Positions 36,746-48,554 of a DNA stretch of 64,000 nucleotides are shown piece by piece. The DNA is from Ailurus styani (taxonomy: Eukaryota; Chordata; Mammalia; Carnivora; Ailuridae). The position numbers and the translations under genes were made by a program. The stretch's first letter is position 1. Every line of letters begins with the position of its first letter. The notes beneath the pieces were generated by a model. It had not been told where the DNA came from and searched no databases. It worked only from the letters and a program-made list of their open reading frames with translations. Where the stretch lies: NCBI GenBank assembly GCA_002007465.1, contig LNAC01000032.1, positions 62,001-126,000 of the forward strand. Direction: 5' to 3'.

Positions 36746-37133
36746 TTAATTTTGGAAGGATAGAAGGAAAAAGAGAAGGAAGAAAGGGAGGGAAAGAGAG
36801 AAATAGGGAGGGACTATAAGAGGGAGGAAAGGTTTAAGATAATTTAGAGGCTGATTTTTTTTCAGTTATATAATTATAAAGACAACTTTAATGTACCAAA
36901 CACAAGTATTGGTGCAGATAATTTAAATGGACTGAACTGGATGGGGTGCAGATAGAAAATGGCTTTATTTTTTTTCCACTATTGTCTTCAAGATGCTCTT
37001 TCAAACCGCCCTTACCATGGCTCTATTTGCAGTTTATACCAGTAGCTATCAAGGCATTTCTAGCTAAAACCACAGTCATTTTGGAAATCAAGACTTAACT
37101 TTAGACTTTTTGGATTTTAAATGAACTTAATTT
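36746..37133. other. Unique spacer with short purine-rich run
   Basis: A purine-rich stretch at about 36755-36835. No gene. Confidence 0.45.
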
Positions 37134-37147
37134 AAAACTTGAATTTA

Positions 37148-37364
37148 GGGCGCCTGGGTGGCTCAGTGGGTTAAAGCCTCTGCCTTCGGCTCAGGTCATG
37201 ATCTCAGCGTCCTGGGATCGAGGCCCGCATCGGGCTCTCTGCTCAGCAGGGAGCCTGCTTCCTCCTCTCTCTCTGCCTGCCTCTCTGCCTACTTGTGATC
37301 TGATCTCTCTCTGTGTGTCAAATAAATAAATAAAAAATCTTTAAAAAAAACAAAACAAAACAAA
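37148..37364 (+). mobile_element. Young carnivoran SINE, GGGTTAAAGCC subfamily
   Basis: Nearly identical in head and body to the copy at 22.1 kb. A perfect 14-bp duplication AAAACTTGAATTTA lies at 37134-37147 and 37365-37378. The A-rich tail has grown into (CAAAA)n. A lineage-specific insertion is likely. Confidence 0.97.
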
Positions 37365-37378
37365 AAAACTTGAATTTA

Positions 37379-38669
37379 ACATCCAGTCCAAATCCTCCTC
37401 CTCTCCCACCACCCCACCCCAGATCCAGCCTGGCTCTGAGAAAACAAAATGGCAGCTATTCTTTCCTTGTCCTTGTCTTCTCTCCTTCTCACTTCTGCAT
37501 ATGCCAGTCCTGGAACAGGAGGAGGGGGATTTTTAAGAAAAGGAAGAAAATGCATTTTCACTTCACTGGTGTAGTCTGTAGTTCTTTCTCAGCACTGCCA
37601 TGGCAAGCATCCAAAAGGTGGTCTTTCAAGAAGTTCATTTGTGGGTTTCCTTGGGAGGTCCCCAGAGAACATTTGTGCTGAATTTGTCAGTAACTTAGAA
37701 ACGCATCTTCTAAGAGTGCAGAGAAGTGATTGTGGGATTGAAAGCCTGAAGACTAAGGAGATTGAATCAACCACTCTTGGAATTAGATTGTAAACTAACA
37801 TAAAGGGAATAAAAGTACTCTAGCTGTATTTGAAGCTATGCCTCATTTATAAGAGGTTAACACCATGAAAGTATATTATAAAAATGCACAAAGTAACTAA
37901 ATTCGTGTTTTTAAATCCCATTTAGATTAATTGTGGGAAGATAATGCAGGTTTAAGGATATATTTAAGTTTAGCAAATCACTCAGTTGACATATAAATAT
38001 AAATAATATTAAAAAGTGAATTCAGATAGGCTTGAATTTGAACCAGAAACCTGTGGAGGAACGGCAAAAATTCATGACTTAGTACAAGGTACTGAAGGAG
38101 AACGTTTGTATGTGCTGCAGAAATTAAAACTAGATCTGTATTCATTCAACAATTCCCTAATTATATGGAACGATGTGCTTCATATTAATTGAATTCTCTT
38201 AATACTAAGCAATTGTCAATTACAACAGTTAGGTATCAGGGTAAATTTTTTCATTTTAATTGAAAGTTTAAAATAGTGAAACAGTAAATCATCCAGGACA
38301 ATCATTTCATATACAGAAGCATTATGCAATCAGTTCATTGAAAGAGAACGGAGACACACGACCTCTTTTAGTATTAGTACTCAGATGTTAGCTGAGGCTG
38401 AGGGAATTAATGACTGCATGTTTAAGGGGAAAGTAATTATAATTAATGACTTTAAACTTTATGCTAGCATGAGGAGAAAAATGTGAAGTTTAGTATTTTA
38501 GTGAGTTCCTACTTACTAAAGAAAAAAGTTTAAACTTTCTTTCTTTCTTTCTTTCTTTATTTTACAAATTTTGACAACCTGTCAACTTTCCCAATCTTTT
38601 CTTTTATTCTTCCCTGAAGTGTGCTACTCTACTTCTTGTTCTGGCCATGCTACATGTATTTCAGTTCTT
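37379..38669. other. Unique sequence
   Basis: No gene recognised. The frame at 37370-37681 begins inside the SINE flank and has no known domain. A (TTTC)n run lies at 38537-38560. Confidence 0.45.
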
Positions 38670-39470
38670 TGAGTAGAGTAGCAGATGAAGGAGGGCTAAG
38701 GATGCCACGTAGGAAGGAAGGAAGGATTTCAGGACAGATGAAATGGTCAACGATATCATACACTGCCAACCTAACAAAGAAGAAGACTGCAAAGTGTCTT
38801 TTTGGTAAAAAGACCTTCGGTGATTGGCAAAACCATTTCGGTAGTGTGAAGGCCCCAAAATCAAATCACAGTGGTTTGGGGGGAAAGTGGAGAATGATGA
38901 AGTAAGATGAGAGTGTAGATAACACTTTCCGTAAGTGGGACCATTAAGGGAAAGAGTGATATGGAGGTGTCGGAGAGTAAGTTGAATTCCAGTAACATGA
39001 GGAAGATTTGAGCATGAGGAGTCAATAAGAAGAAGAGACTGATGATCCAGAAAATGGGGATAATCAATAGATCAAAGTCACTTAGAGTTGGGCACCTGGG
39101 TGGCTCAGTGGGTTAAAGCCGCTGCCTTCGGCTCAGGTCATGACCCCAGGGTCCTGGGATCGAGGCCCGCATCGGGCTCTCTGCTCAGCGGGGAGCCTGC
39201 TTCCTCCTCTCTCTGTCTCTCTGCCTACTTGTAATCTCTCTCTCTGTGTCAAATGAATAAATAAAATCTTTAAAAAAAAAAAAAAGTCACTTAGAGTTTG
39301 AGAAAATTGGGGTCTAGAGCACAAATGGAGGAAAGAATCCTAGCCGGGAGGGAGTGGACAGTGTCACTTGTTCCATTTTAAGAAAAAGGTAAAAGGAAAG
39401 ACTGAAGGTAGATGCCCATAAATGTCTTGCTTGGCTGGAAGGAAACTGAAGAACTAATAAATTCTCTACA
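38670..39470 (-). repeat. Ancient interspersed repeat (same type as 13.6 kb), split by a SINE
   Basis: Text such as GGTCAACGATATCATACACT, GGCCCCAAAATCAAATCACA, GTCACTTGTTCCATTTTAAG resembles the antisense of the long old repeat seen at 13.6 kb. The SINE at 39090-39282 interrupts it. Family assignment is tentative. Confidence 0.4.
39090..39282 (+). mobile_element. Young carnivoran SINE, GGGTTAAAGCC subfamily
   Basis: Head GGGCACCTGGGTGGCTCAGT, then GGGTTAAAGCCGCTGCC. A perfect 16-bp duplication AAAGTCACTTAGAGTT lies at 39074-39089 and 39283-39298. This is the last SINE before a 24.7-kb SINE-free tract. Confidence 0.97.
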
Positions 39471-39874
39471 TTATCATTTCCTAAATACCTTTACTTGTAC
39501 TCCCCAGAAAAAAGGCATATTCCATTCCATGGCTAATACTGAGTAGCCCCAGAACATCCTGATGACTTTCCATTTGAGCTAGAAAGAACAAGTAAAGAAT
39601 GAACCAAATTACATACAGTTGGAGGCTGGGGCAAAATAATTGCAATAGAAAGTCTGCCCCGTTAGATACAACCCCCATCAACCTCAGAAAGGCCTCAGAT
39701 GTCATTTAACATGAACCTCAAGATATCTTAGCAGACGTCAGTCCAATCTGATACAATATTGCTATTCAAGTGTTCCTATCCAGGCATTGGCTGGAGCCTA
39801 AGAGGCTGTACTAATGATCAACTATGCTTTTGTGGTCAAAATGAAAGGCTGTGAAAGCAGTATAAGGGATTACC
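39471..39874. other. Unique spacer
   Basis: No gene or clear repeat. Confidence 0.4.
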
Positions 39875-40055
39875 AGTCCAGCAATTCTTCATATTAACAC
39901 ACACAAGTCCCCTAGGGAATTTGTTAAAATGTATATTCCCTGGGTCCACTGCCATACGTTATGATTCAAGCCAATCTGTGGCATACCTGTGCTTTTTACA
40001 GTCCCCCCATGTGATTCAGGAGCAGACGTGTCACTCTTGAGCAAGCTCTAGTAAT
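39875..40055 (+). mobile_element. MER5A-type hAT-Charlie relic
   Basis: CCTAGGGAATTTGTTAAAAT, ATTCCCTGGGTCCACTGCC, AGCCAATCTGTGGC and CATGTGATTCAGGAGCAGA follow the MER5A consensus in order. Confidence 0.75.
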
Positions 40056-43000
40056 AAGAAACAGAAAAAAGGTGGGAAGAAATCAGGCTTACTCAGCCCA
40101 CCTTTCTAATTTCTTGGATAGGTTCTAGTTGACAAAATAGCTAAAGAGAGGGAAAAAAAAAAAAAAAGATTCTGCAGACCTAAGTAGCAGAGCCAATAGA
40201 CCAGTAATCATGGCAGGCTAAGAAAAAGTAGAAACTAATCTACAATGTATAGCAGTAATAACTGAAAGTTTTCATAACATACTCTTGGGGAAAGAAGCCA
40301 TATTACAAAACTTTAAAAAACATATGATGACAAAGAACTACAGAGATACCTATGATAATTTCTATACTAATTTCTATACCTATGATAATTTCTATACCAA
40401 TTCCAATAAAATCAAGGAATTTGTTTTGTAACATTTAATCCTGGAATAGCTGAAAGTAACATATTCTCAATTAAAAATATATATTCTGTGTGGAATAATA
40501 CAGGCTGATGTATCTAAAAATAGAGCTAAATTATCTCTGGTGACCTCTTATAAACTGTGAATTATCAGACATTATTACTACACTTTTAAGTCACCAAATG
40601 ATAGAGAAAGATGATTTTCTCTCATGTCTCACAGGAACAAATAGCCACAGAACTTGCAACGGGGATCAAGTCTATGCCTATTTTAAGTCAGTGAGCAAAT
40701 AACCATGAGTATATTGACAGCACAAATGCCCCAGACATTCTTGGTTGATAAAAGCATAAAACATCTCTTCCTGGAAAGCATTTGTGTAAAGATGAAAACG
40801 TACCTCTGTTCTGTTCCTAAATCTCACTATACTAATTTTATTCTCATTTTCTTTTCATCACCATCAGTATCATCCTCATCAACTCATCAAAAAACACTAT
40901 TAATACCTGAGCTGGGATGTGCTGAGGAGCATACCAAGTGCACAGAGCTTCCAGATGAAACAAGGAATTGCACAAATGCCCTTTAGTGCACACGTACCTG
41001 CATAAAATCTGCATGAGGAGAAAAGAGCCAAGGAAGCCAAAGTTACACATTGCTAAACACAAATATATCACCTGAGTCAAAAAGAAAAGGCTTAATGAAA
41101 ATAAACAGAGCTTTAAAAGAGAGATTTAAAGCCTACACGCAGCTTAGGACAAGTTTTGACTTTTCGGTATCCCACAGACATTATATCAAGAATGACTACA
41201 CTCTACCAAATGGACGGGAAGGGAGCTTCCCTGGTGCCACACTGAAGTAATCCTCTCTTTTGGAAACATATTTTAAGTGGGAAAGTTAGCACCATTTCTC
41301 CAAGCATAAAAATCCTAAACATTTTCTGCATGTGTTCCCTTTATTGTATTTAGTTTCACTTCTCTACGAAGTTTCTGTACAACAATGGCTGAAAAGGGGG
41401 AGGAAAGAGTATAGTGAGATCCTGAAATGGCTAACCTTTACCCTTGGGAATTTAGACCACATCAAAAAGTAAAGATTCCAAAAACAAAACAATAATAATT
41501 AATAGTAGTAGCAATAAATCTCCCACATCAGTGGCATTCATCTTCCACCTTGACATAAGAGTGGACAGCCTCTCATTATGATCCAGAAAGGTGAGAGTTT
41601 ATTGAAGATTTCTGGGCCAGGCTTATCAAAGGATCAGGGAATGTTCAAGAAAGGCGGCAACCTAGTGAACAAGCAGGCTAGTGGTCTAGAGCATCTTCCA
41701 CCTGATATAGCTTTTGGTAAACTCTCCTACCACCACCATCACCAAATTCCTATATTGCCCTCCACAGCTAATCAGACATGATAGGCAAAAGTTAGCACAT
41801 AAAGCTTATCAAAGGAGAGCATGCAACGTAATTTATTTAGATTATCCCAGTCTCCAGATTTTTAATGTTCACCTGATGAGTAAATGTGCAGTTTTCATGA
41901 CGCTCTTTGACATTCTGACTATACTGAATGGAGTAGTGATTCTGCCTTTGAGAGTACACTACAAATGTCTGCATTTCAGCTTCTTACCAGAGAACATAAT
42001 TAGTGATTGCTTCGTTGGTTCTCAGAAATCTGGGATTCTGCCTTGTTTTTAAGTGCCGAAATTCTCCCTTTGTTCATACACCACTGTTCCTTTTGGTATT
42101 TGAAAATTGCCTCAAATCAAAATAATTTATGCTTAAGATGTACTTAGAGAACTAAAGCAGCTGAGAGTTGAACAAAGTTGCTCTCATTTGAAAGTATTCC
42201 AACCACTTCCCCCTTAGGTTTAAAACTCTTCCAGGGTATTTTATGCCATTTTAACTATCATTTCTTGGCTTTCTGGTAAATTTGAACATGTTTTCTACAT
42301 TTGTGACATGTCTATGCTTACTGGTCATTTGTATTTTCTCCAGAACAGGTTTGGGAAACTTTCAGATGATCCTGATGGAGTCATTGCAGAATTTGAGGGT
42401 GGGAGGAAGAATCTTCCAGAGAATGCCAAGAATGGCAGGGAAGGAAAAGTAGAGGATGAGAGCAAGGATTGGGCAAGGTGTCGGCAAGGCCAATTCCCTC
42501 TCCTTTCCCTGATCTAGATTCGCTTGTCTCCTTGTGCCCTTTCTTCTTTCAGCGCCAGCTTTACTCTCCAGGCCCTGGCTGCTTTCCACTAAGATGATAT
42601 ATTTTATCAGAGCCTCTTCCCCCAACTCAGTGATTCCTCTTACCTGGCATTTTCCTCTCTCTCAAGTGGAGCAGCATCTAAATGTGGAGTGGAGTGAAAG
42701 GTGGCAAACATCTCTTCTTTAAAAAAAGAAAGAGAAAAAAGTATTGGAATTTAATGCTGACACACCAGTGCTGTCATTTTGCTCCTGTCTTGTGGCTACT
42801 AAATATAATATTGAATTCTCCCCTGTCCAATTCTCCCCCACGAGCATTACCAAAATGAAATGTTCCCCTACCATTCTTTTTTTTTTTCCAACTATTTTCA
42901 TAGTTCTAAAATCTAAATTCCTGCCTTGAGTTAAACCAGAAAGCACTTTCTTCACACAGATTCTGTACTTTGTATTAATTGCTATTACTGATTAGGTTTT

Positions 43001-43374
43001 CATGCTCTACCTTGGGTTTCCATTTAGGAGCTTCAAAAGAAGTACTTACTTAAATAATTATATTTTATGGATACCCACATAAGTGGTAAATTCTAAAAGC
43101 CTGCATGAGAAAGATACTCCCCAGCTCACGGTAGTAGTTACCTTCAAGGAAGAAGGTAGAGGAAAGTGAATGGAAAAGAAATATAACTGTACTGTTTGAT
43201 TTCTTCATTAAAAGAGAGATTTAAAACATATTTGGAAAGATATGAAAGGTATGTCAAACTGGGAACTGGATTATATTTCCTGAAATACTTTTATGCATAT
43301 TTGAATCCAAGACAAACATAAAGAAACCATCATATGAAACTCCCTAGTTATTTGAAGGAAGTTATTGAAAATAT
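40056..43374. other. Unique sequence, no gene
   Basis: Two copies of a 30-bp unit (TACCTATGATAATTTCTATA core) lie at 40348-40407. A purine-rich, open stretch at 42342-42480 is preceded by TTGTATTTTCTCCAG and could mimic an exon, but I give it little weight. The rest is unassigned. Confidence 0.45.
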
Positions 43375-43555
43375 TGTCCTCTATAGCAGCACATTACAAG
43401 TTTTAAAGTATATATATCACCTGGGGACCTTGTTAAAATGTGAATTTGAGTTTAGTAGGTTTGGGTGGTGCTTGAGGTTCCACATGTCTAACAAGCTCCT
43501 AGGTAATACTGGATCAAGGATCACAATTTAACGAGCAAGGGTTCACAGTACTCCA
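43375..43555 (+). mobile_element. MER5A-type hAT-Charlie relic
   Basis: ATCACCTGGGGACCTTGTTA, AATGTGAATTTGAGTTTAG and AACAAGCTCCTAGGTAATAC follow MER5A in order, with divergence. Confidence 0.7.
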
Positions 43556-44069
43556 CAGCGTCACTTGTTGATGAACATCAAAGGAATTTCTAGGTTCCAG
43601 GGAAAGCTATGCTCATCCTCGGTAACTGGTGGATTTTTCTCTTGTAGATGTTGTGAATTTTCATTTTCCTCTTCACCTGGACCACTAGGAAGCTCACAGA
43701 TAAAATCTGTCACCTATCCTGAGAACTACACAATACTATACACACAGTTTTATAAACCAGCTTATTCTGGTTTTATTTTATTCCCTACCCATATTTCCTT
43801 TGGTCATAATTCTTATATCTATACATTTTATTGCATCATTACATATAGGCTGCTTCAAATCCTCTCGGAAATGAGGTTTGGCATATTTAAATTAATTCAT
43901 AATAAGAAATCCACTGTTCTGAAGGAAAAACAGTGAGGGGAAGAGTTACATACACAAAATTTAGAAGGGTGGTATAGATCTATATAGTATCTAGAATGGA
44001 GTATCTTAACTGCATAAGAGTACCTTAAATGTTACTATTAATAACATTGCTCTTATCATTAATATTCAA
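43556..44069. other. Unique spacer
   Basis: No gene or recognised repeat. The frame at 43565-43936 (123 codons) has no known domain and starts 9 bp past a MER5A relic. Confidence 0.4.
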
Positions 44070-44260
44070 AGTCACAATAATGATAGCAACATCTGACTGA
44101 ATGTCTGCCAGATGCCCAGTACTGGCTGGGTGTTTTATCTCATTCACCCCTGTTATCACTTAACCACTTTCAATCCTTCCTGGTCTGTGAGGTTTATCTC
44201 ATCACTAAACTTTAAAGGTTTTCAAGATTAGTTATGCACTGTATCCAGGCAGATCCAGGT
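44070..44260 (-). repeat. MIR-family relic
   Basis: GAATGTCTGCCAGATGCCCA, GTACTGGCTGGGTGTTTTAT and CTCATTCACCCCTG correspond to the reverse complement of the MIR 3' region (…CTACTATGTGCCAGGCACTG…). Confidence 0.6.
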
Positions 44261-44329
44261 TTGAAGCCACATATGGGTGATGCCATGTCCCATATTCTCA
44301 TGGTTAAACATGATGTCTCCACAAGCTTC

Positions 44330-45960
44330 ACAGAGGAAATAGTGCTTTATGACTTACAGACAAAGAAGAAAAGTTGAAAGTTTCCAAACAGACTAAGTAG
44401 GGATGGAAACGGAGGAGGGAGAAGTTGTTCCAGATGAAGGGAACAGCATGCACAGACATGAGAAACATGAAAATGAATAATGTATTCAGGGATTGACAAG
44501 AAGTTCCAAATAGCTGCACCGTGGACCCTGTATGGCCAAGAAAGTTAGATGAGACAGAGGTCAGGTTCAAAGGACCTTTCAGAGGTATTATGTAGGCAGT
44601 AGAGACCTATAAGAAGATTTCAGGTAAGAAGGCAAGAAGATTAAATTTGATTTTTTAAAATCACTTTCTTGGTGGAATGGAGGATAGTTTAGAAGACAGC
44701 AAGGATGAAAGAGGGAGACTTAGAAGAAAGGGTCTCACTTGAAGACCCCTCAAGTGAAGAGTCTACCCAGAAAGTAGACTCATTTTAAGACTTGGTATTG
44801 CTCAAATATGCAGAATAAAGAGAGAACGTCTCTAATTTACCGCCATATTCCTGGCTCAATAAACTGAGTGAGTGACAACAAGATACAGAATGGGATAAGT
44901 CAAAGTGGATATGGGACATCAGTAGGAATGTGCACACTCAAGGTAGGATCCAGACAAGATAGATGAGGCAGGAAGTGAGTGTTTGTGGTCATGCAAACTA
45001 CAGGAATGTAAGGCATCCCTGGTAGGAAAGCATATAAAGTAAGATCTGTAGAAACACCAATATTTAAGACACACCCTGAAAAATAAAAGCCTAAAAAGTA
45101 CACTAAGAAAAAAGAGTGGAGCGGTGGAAAAGATCTGAAATAAAAATAACACAGAAATCAAATGTGGAAGAATTCAATGATGTTAACTATATTGAGAGAT
45201 CAAGTATGATAATGATTGAAATTTTCACTGATTCTGAAACTGTAAGGTCATCCTTAACTTCAACAAAAAAAGATTCAGCAAAGCAATGGACAGACTGCTT
45301 TGGGTTAGAGGTGAAGTTCTGGAAGTGGAAAAAGCACACTACACTTATAAGAACTTAGCTGAAGAGGCAAGAATCTAGATTGGCCCCAGTAGCATTCCTC
45401 GTACAAGGGTAAAAACCATGGACCCTTGTATTCATCCCAGAATGGTCGTCTGCAAGGTGTCCACAATGAGGGAATAAGGCTAGAGGGAGACAGCAAAAAC
45501 TAATTATAATAATATTGCTAAAGTGTTGTTCGTAGGGTCAAAGGCAAGTAGGATAAAGAGAAAATCCCAGAGAGGCCCCTGTTAAACAAGGAGAAAACTG
45601 AATACTTGAAGACAGTAGTGATTTCACCAAGTTAGAAAACAAGTAAAATGGAAGAAAGATCCTGGAAGAGACAGATAGTTCCATGTTTATTCTAAAAACA
45701 TAAAGAACTGGAGATGAAGATTTGACCATGGGAAGATGTTCAGGGAATCACAAAATCTAATGTGGAAAGGTAGAGCGGGATGGCTTTGTGAAGTCAAAAT
45801 GGAAGCACAGAAATCCAGAAGATGGAAAAACTCTGAAATGAGAGTCTGTCACAGGTTTTCACATAAACACTGTTACCCTGCAAGATTATGGCAAGAATTC
45901 AAGTACAGAGAAAGGCTGAGTCATTTGTTAAAGTTTTTCAAGTGGGAATAAAATCTGTGG
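44330..45960 (-). repeat. Ancient interspersed repeat (same type as 13.6 kb), antisense
   Basis: GATGAAGGGAACAGCATGCA, CCTGTATGGCCAAGAAAG, GAGAGATCAAGTATGATAAT and similar stretches follow the same old repeat as 13.6 and 38.7 kb, roughly in order. Several open frames of 60-80 codons on both strands fall inside it and show no conserved motif. Family assignment is tentative; boundaries are approximate. Confidence 0.45.
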
Positions 45961-46809
45961 AAGACCCAATTAATGGAGGTAGGTTTGCCTGAGGATTTGC
46001 ATTGGGAATGTCTGCAAGGAAGCAGGAGGAGGAGGCTAGAATTATTCTGATTTCTTGCAGCGCTTTATAAGATGAACCATGGAAGTATTAAGTGGCCCAT
46101 ACTTTTATCATTATAAAGTGATATCCTGGAGTTTGAGAGGAAGACAGGAAGTAGGTGTTCTGTGATATGGTTGATCCTCATGGTTATTATTATTATGGCT
46201 ATGGTTGTTACTGTCCCTCAGTTTTAAAACCACTCTTCTATGCTCTGTTTTGTGATTCTGGTGCTGGGGCTTGGAAAACTGCTTTTCAATTTGTCCAGCT
46301 GCTCCCTGTTTAACTCTGATGTTGGGGGGGACCGGAAGGAGACTAGAAGGCTGAAAGACGAAGAAGGGACTTGGTCCTTCCTGTTTCTCTGGCATCACCT
46401 CAGCGAGGCTTCTTCAACCTGGCTGTGGCTACTTATCCCAGGAACAGAAGGTGTCTCCAGTTTGTAGTCTTTCCATACTCCCATCCAGCCTTCTATTTCC
46501 CTTCAGAGACAACACCTCCAGTCAGCCAGAGTCCCCTCCTTCAAGGCCAATTCCTCCTCTGCATGGTTCTTCCTCTAAACTGCTAAATTGTAATAGTCCC
46601 AACTTCCTAATAGCATTCATTTAATAGCAATTTAATTTAATTTTTAGTAATTATTTTTAATAAACATGGGCAGCTGTCTCAAAATTTAAATATGTCAATG
46701 AAACAGAAAAATGTATAGAATATAACGAGTGAAAAGGATGCTTAACATGTGGTTATATTTGCATTGTTGAAAAGAGAAAATATTACAAATAGAGTTAAAG
46801 CCCCTTAGA
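45961..46809. other. Unassigned sequence with GC-richer block
   Basis: 46240-46590 is GC-richer and may be an old unidentified repeat. No gene recognised. Confidence 0.4.
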
Positions 46810-48160
46810 ACATATCCCAGATTGTATCCCCCTCATTCCTCCCTTTACAGAGTTAATAAATATGTTGAAGTTGGTCTATATATTTCACATTCATGTTTTG
46901 TACTACATACATAGTTATCTATAGGCAATATAAAATGTTTTAGGTTTTTTCCAAGTTGCATAAAATGATATCATGTTCCATATGATTTTTCCACCTGTAT
47001 TTCCATTTATCATTAGGCTTCCTAGTTTTTCCCTGTTGATACACATCTACTTTATCTGAACTGACTTATAGTATTCTATTGCATGATTATACCACATTTT
47101 CTTTAGCCAGTAGTCACTGATGGAAATTTAAGATGTTCCATTTTTATCCCATTGTAAAGAGTGTGAGAATAGACATCTTCATGCATTGTCTTGTAGGCAA
47201 GAGGCAGAGTAGAGTATTTCTTTGTTCTTGTATGACTGTCTCCTTTTAGTAAACTTTCCTGAAAGTATGTGCACTCTCCAATTGGCTAATACCAAATATT
47301 CTGTAAAGTTATTGTTTTAAATTATATTCATGTGATCAAGTATATAAAAGTTCCTACTTCTCACATCCTTCTCTCTGCCAACCTGATAGATGTTAAAAAT
47401 AGCATCATTATTATAATCTACATTTCATGGCTCTAAGGATCTTTTTGTCTGTCATTTGTTCTATGAGTATGCCTCTTCCAAAAAGTCCTTATTCTTTGCC
47501 AATTTTTCTCTTGAGTTGTGTGTTTTTTTCTTCTTGATCTGTAGAAATTATATATGCTGAATGTTAATTCTTTATCACATATACATCACAAATATCTTTT
47601 TCCTTTTTAACTTACCTCTTTCTATTTTAAAGGAACATTTTGACATACAGAAATTATTAATATAATCAAAATACCAACCTTTTTCTTTATGATTTGTGTC
47701 CTTTGGGGCTTAAGAAATGCTCTTCTGCCCTGATGTTATATATTCTCTGATATTTTCTTCTAAAAGATTTAAACTTTTGCTTTTCACATTGAGGTATTTA
47801 ATTCATCTAGAATTTTATGTTGCTTTTTTTTTTATGTGGCTAAACCACTTATCCTACTGTCATTTTTGAGTAATATATCTTCTCCCCACAGTCTCATGAG
47901 GAGGTCTCTGTTCAATACCAGGCCTTCACTTATGAAGGGGTCTCTGTCCAGGGTCTCCATTCTCGTCTGCTTGTCTAGCCCCATCTCAGTAACACTTCAT
48001 CTTGATCACTATGGCCTAATGGTACCAATACTTCCTTATTCTTAATCTCTAGAAAGTATCTAGGTTATTCTTCATCTGTTTTTCTTTCCATATGAATTTT
48101 AGCATCAGCTTGTGAGCTTCCCACAAGCCTCTGTTGAAGTTTTGAATGTACTTGAATCTT
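46810..48160 (-). mobile_element. Long old L1M-type LINE fragment, antisense
   Basis: The T-rich text follows the reverse complement of old mammalian L1 from the 3' region into ORF2: CTATTGCATGATTATACCAC, GTCCTTATTCTTTGCCAATT, CCAACCTTTTTCTTTATGAT, TTGAGGTATTTAATTCATCT and CATATGAATTTTAGCATCAG, in the expected order. It is heavily mutated with no usable frame. Confidence 0.8.
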
Positions 48161-48214
48161 CAGAGTTCTTTAACAGACATTTCAATCTCAATTTCCCCCA
48201 AAACCCAAAAGGTA

Positions 48215-48320
48215 ATTAGGTCACTATTCTATCTTAGAGATGAAAAACATATATATTAGAAATGTTTAGTAACCTGCCCAATATCATAGGGGAAGCCTGA
48301 GATAAGTAACCAGATTTCTC
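48215..48320 (-). repeat. MIR-family relic
   Basis: TCTTAGAGATGAAAAACATA, TAGTAACCTGCCCAATATCA and the following text resemble the reverse complement of the MIR core. Confidence 0.5.
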
Positions 48321-48328
48321 AATGATGC

Positions 48329-48329
<1 letters not shown>

Positions 48330-48367
<38 letters not shown>
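48330..48367. repeat. (TG)n microsatellite
   Basis: About 19 uninterrupted GT/TG units. The start of a frame at 48329 lies in it and is an artefact. Confidence 0.97.
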
Positions 48368-48368
<1 letters not shown>

Positions 48369-48436
48369 TTGGTTTGTTCATTTATGTATTTTTTAAGACT
48401 GTGAATCTCCCTTTTTCCATCAATAACACTTCACAG

Positions 48437-48554
48437 CCTTGGGATGGTGATCTGCACAGAAGATTGGCTCAGTGTTTTACGGATTTTGATCCAAGAGAGG
48501 AAGAGAAAAACAAGAAGAAAAGCGTGGGGAATAAAGACAAAAGAAAAGCCTCCG
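48437..48554 (+). other. Exon-like island (118 nt), unassigned
   Basis: CTTTTTCCATCAATAACACT leads to CACAG (AG at 48435-48436). The next 118 nt are open in two frames and end before GTATTT at 48555. One frame reads WDGDLHRRLAQCFTDFDPRE followed by a Lys/Glu-rich stretch. I do not recognise it. The splice pair is plausible, but the lysine-rich second half is what A-rich DNA gives by chance, and the site follows a MIR relic and a microsatellite. Confidence 0.2.

Noticed and set aside
42342..42480. Exon-like open stretch after TTTTCTCCAG
   Set aside because: Acceptor is fair, but the donor (GTGTCG) is poor and the purine-rich composition explains the open frame.
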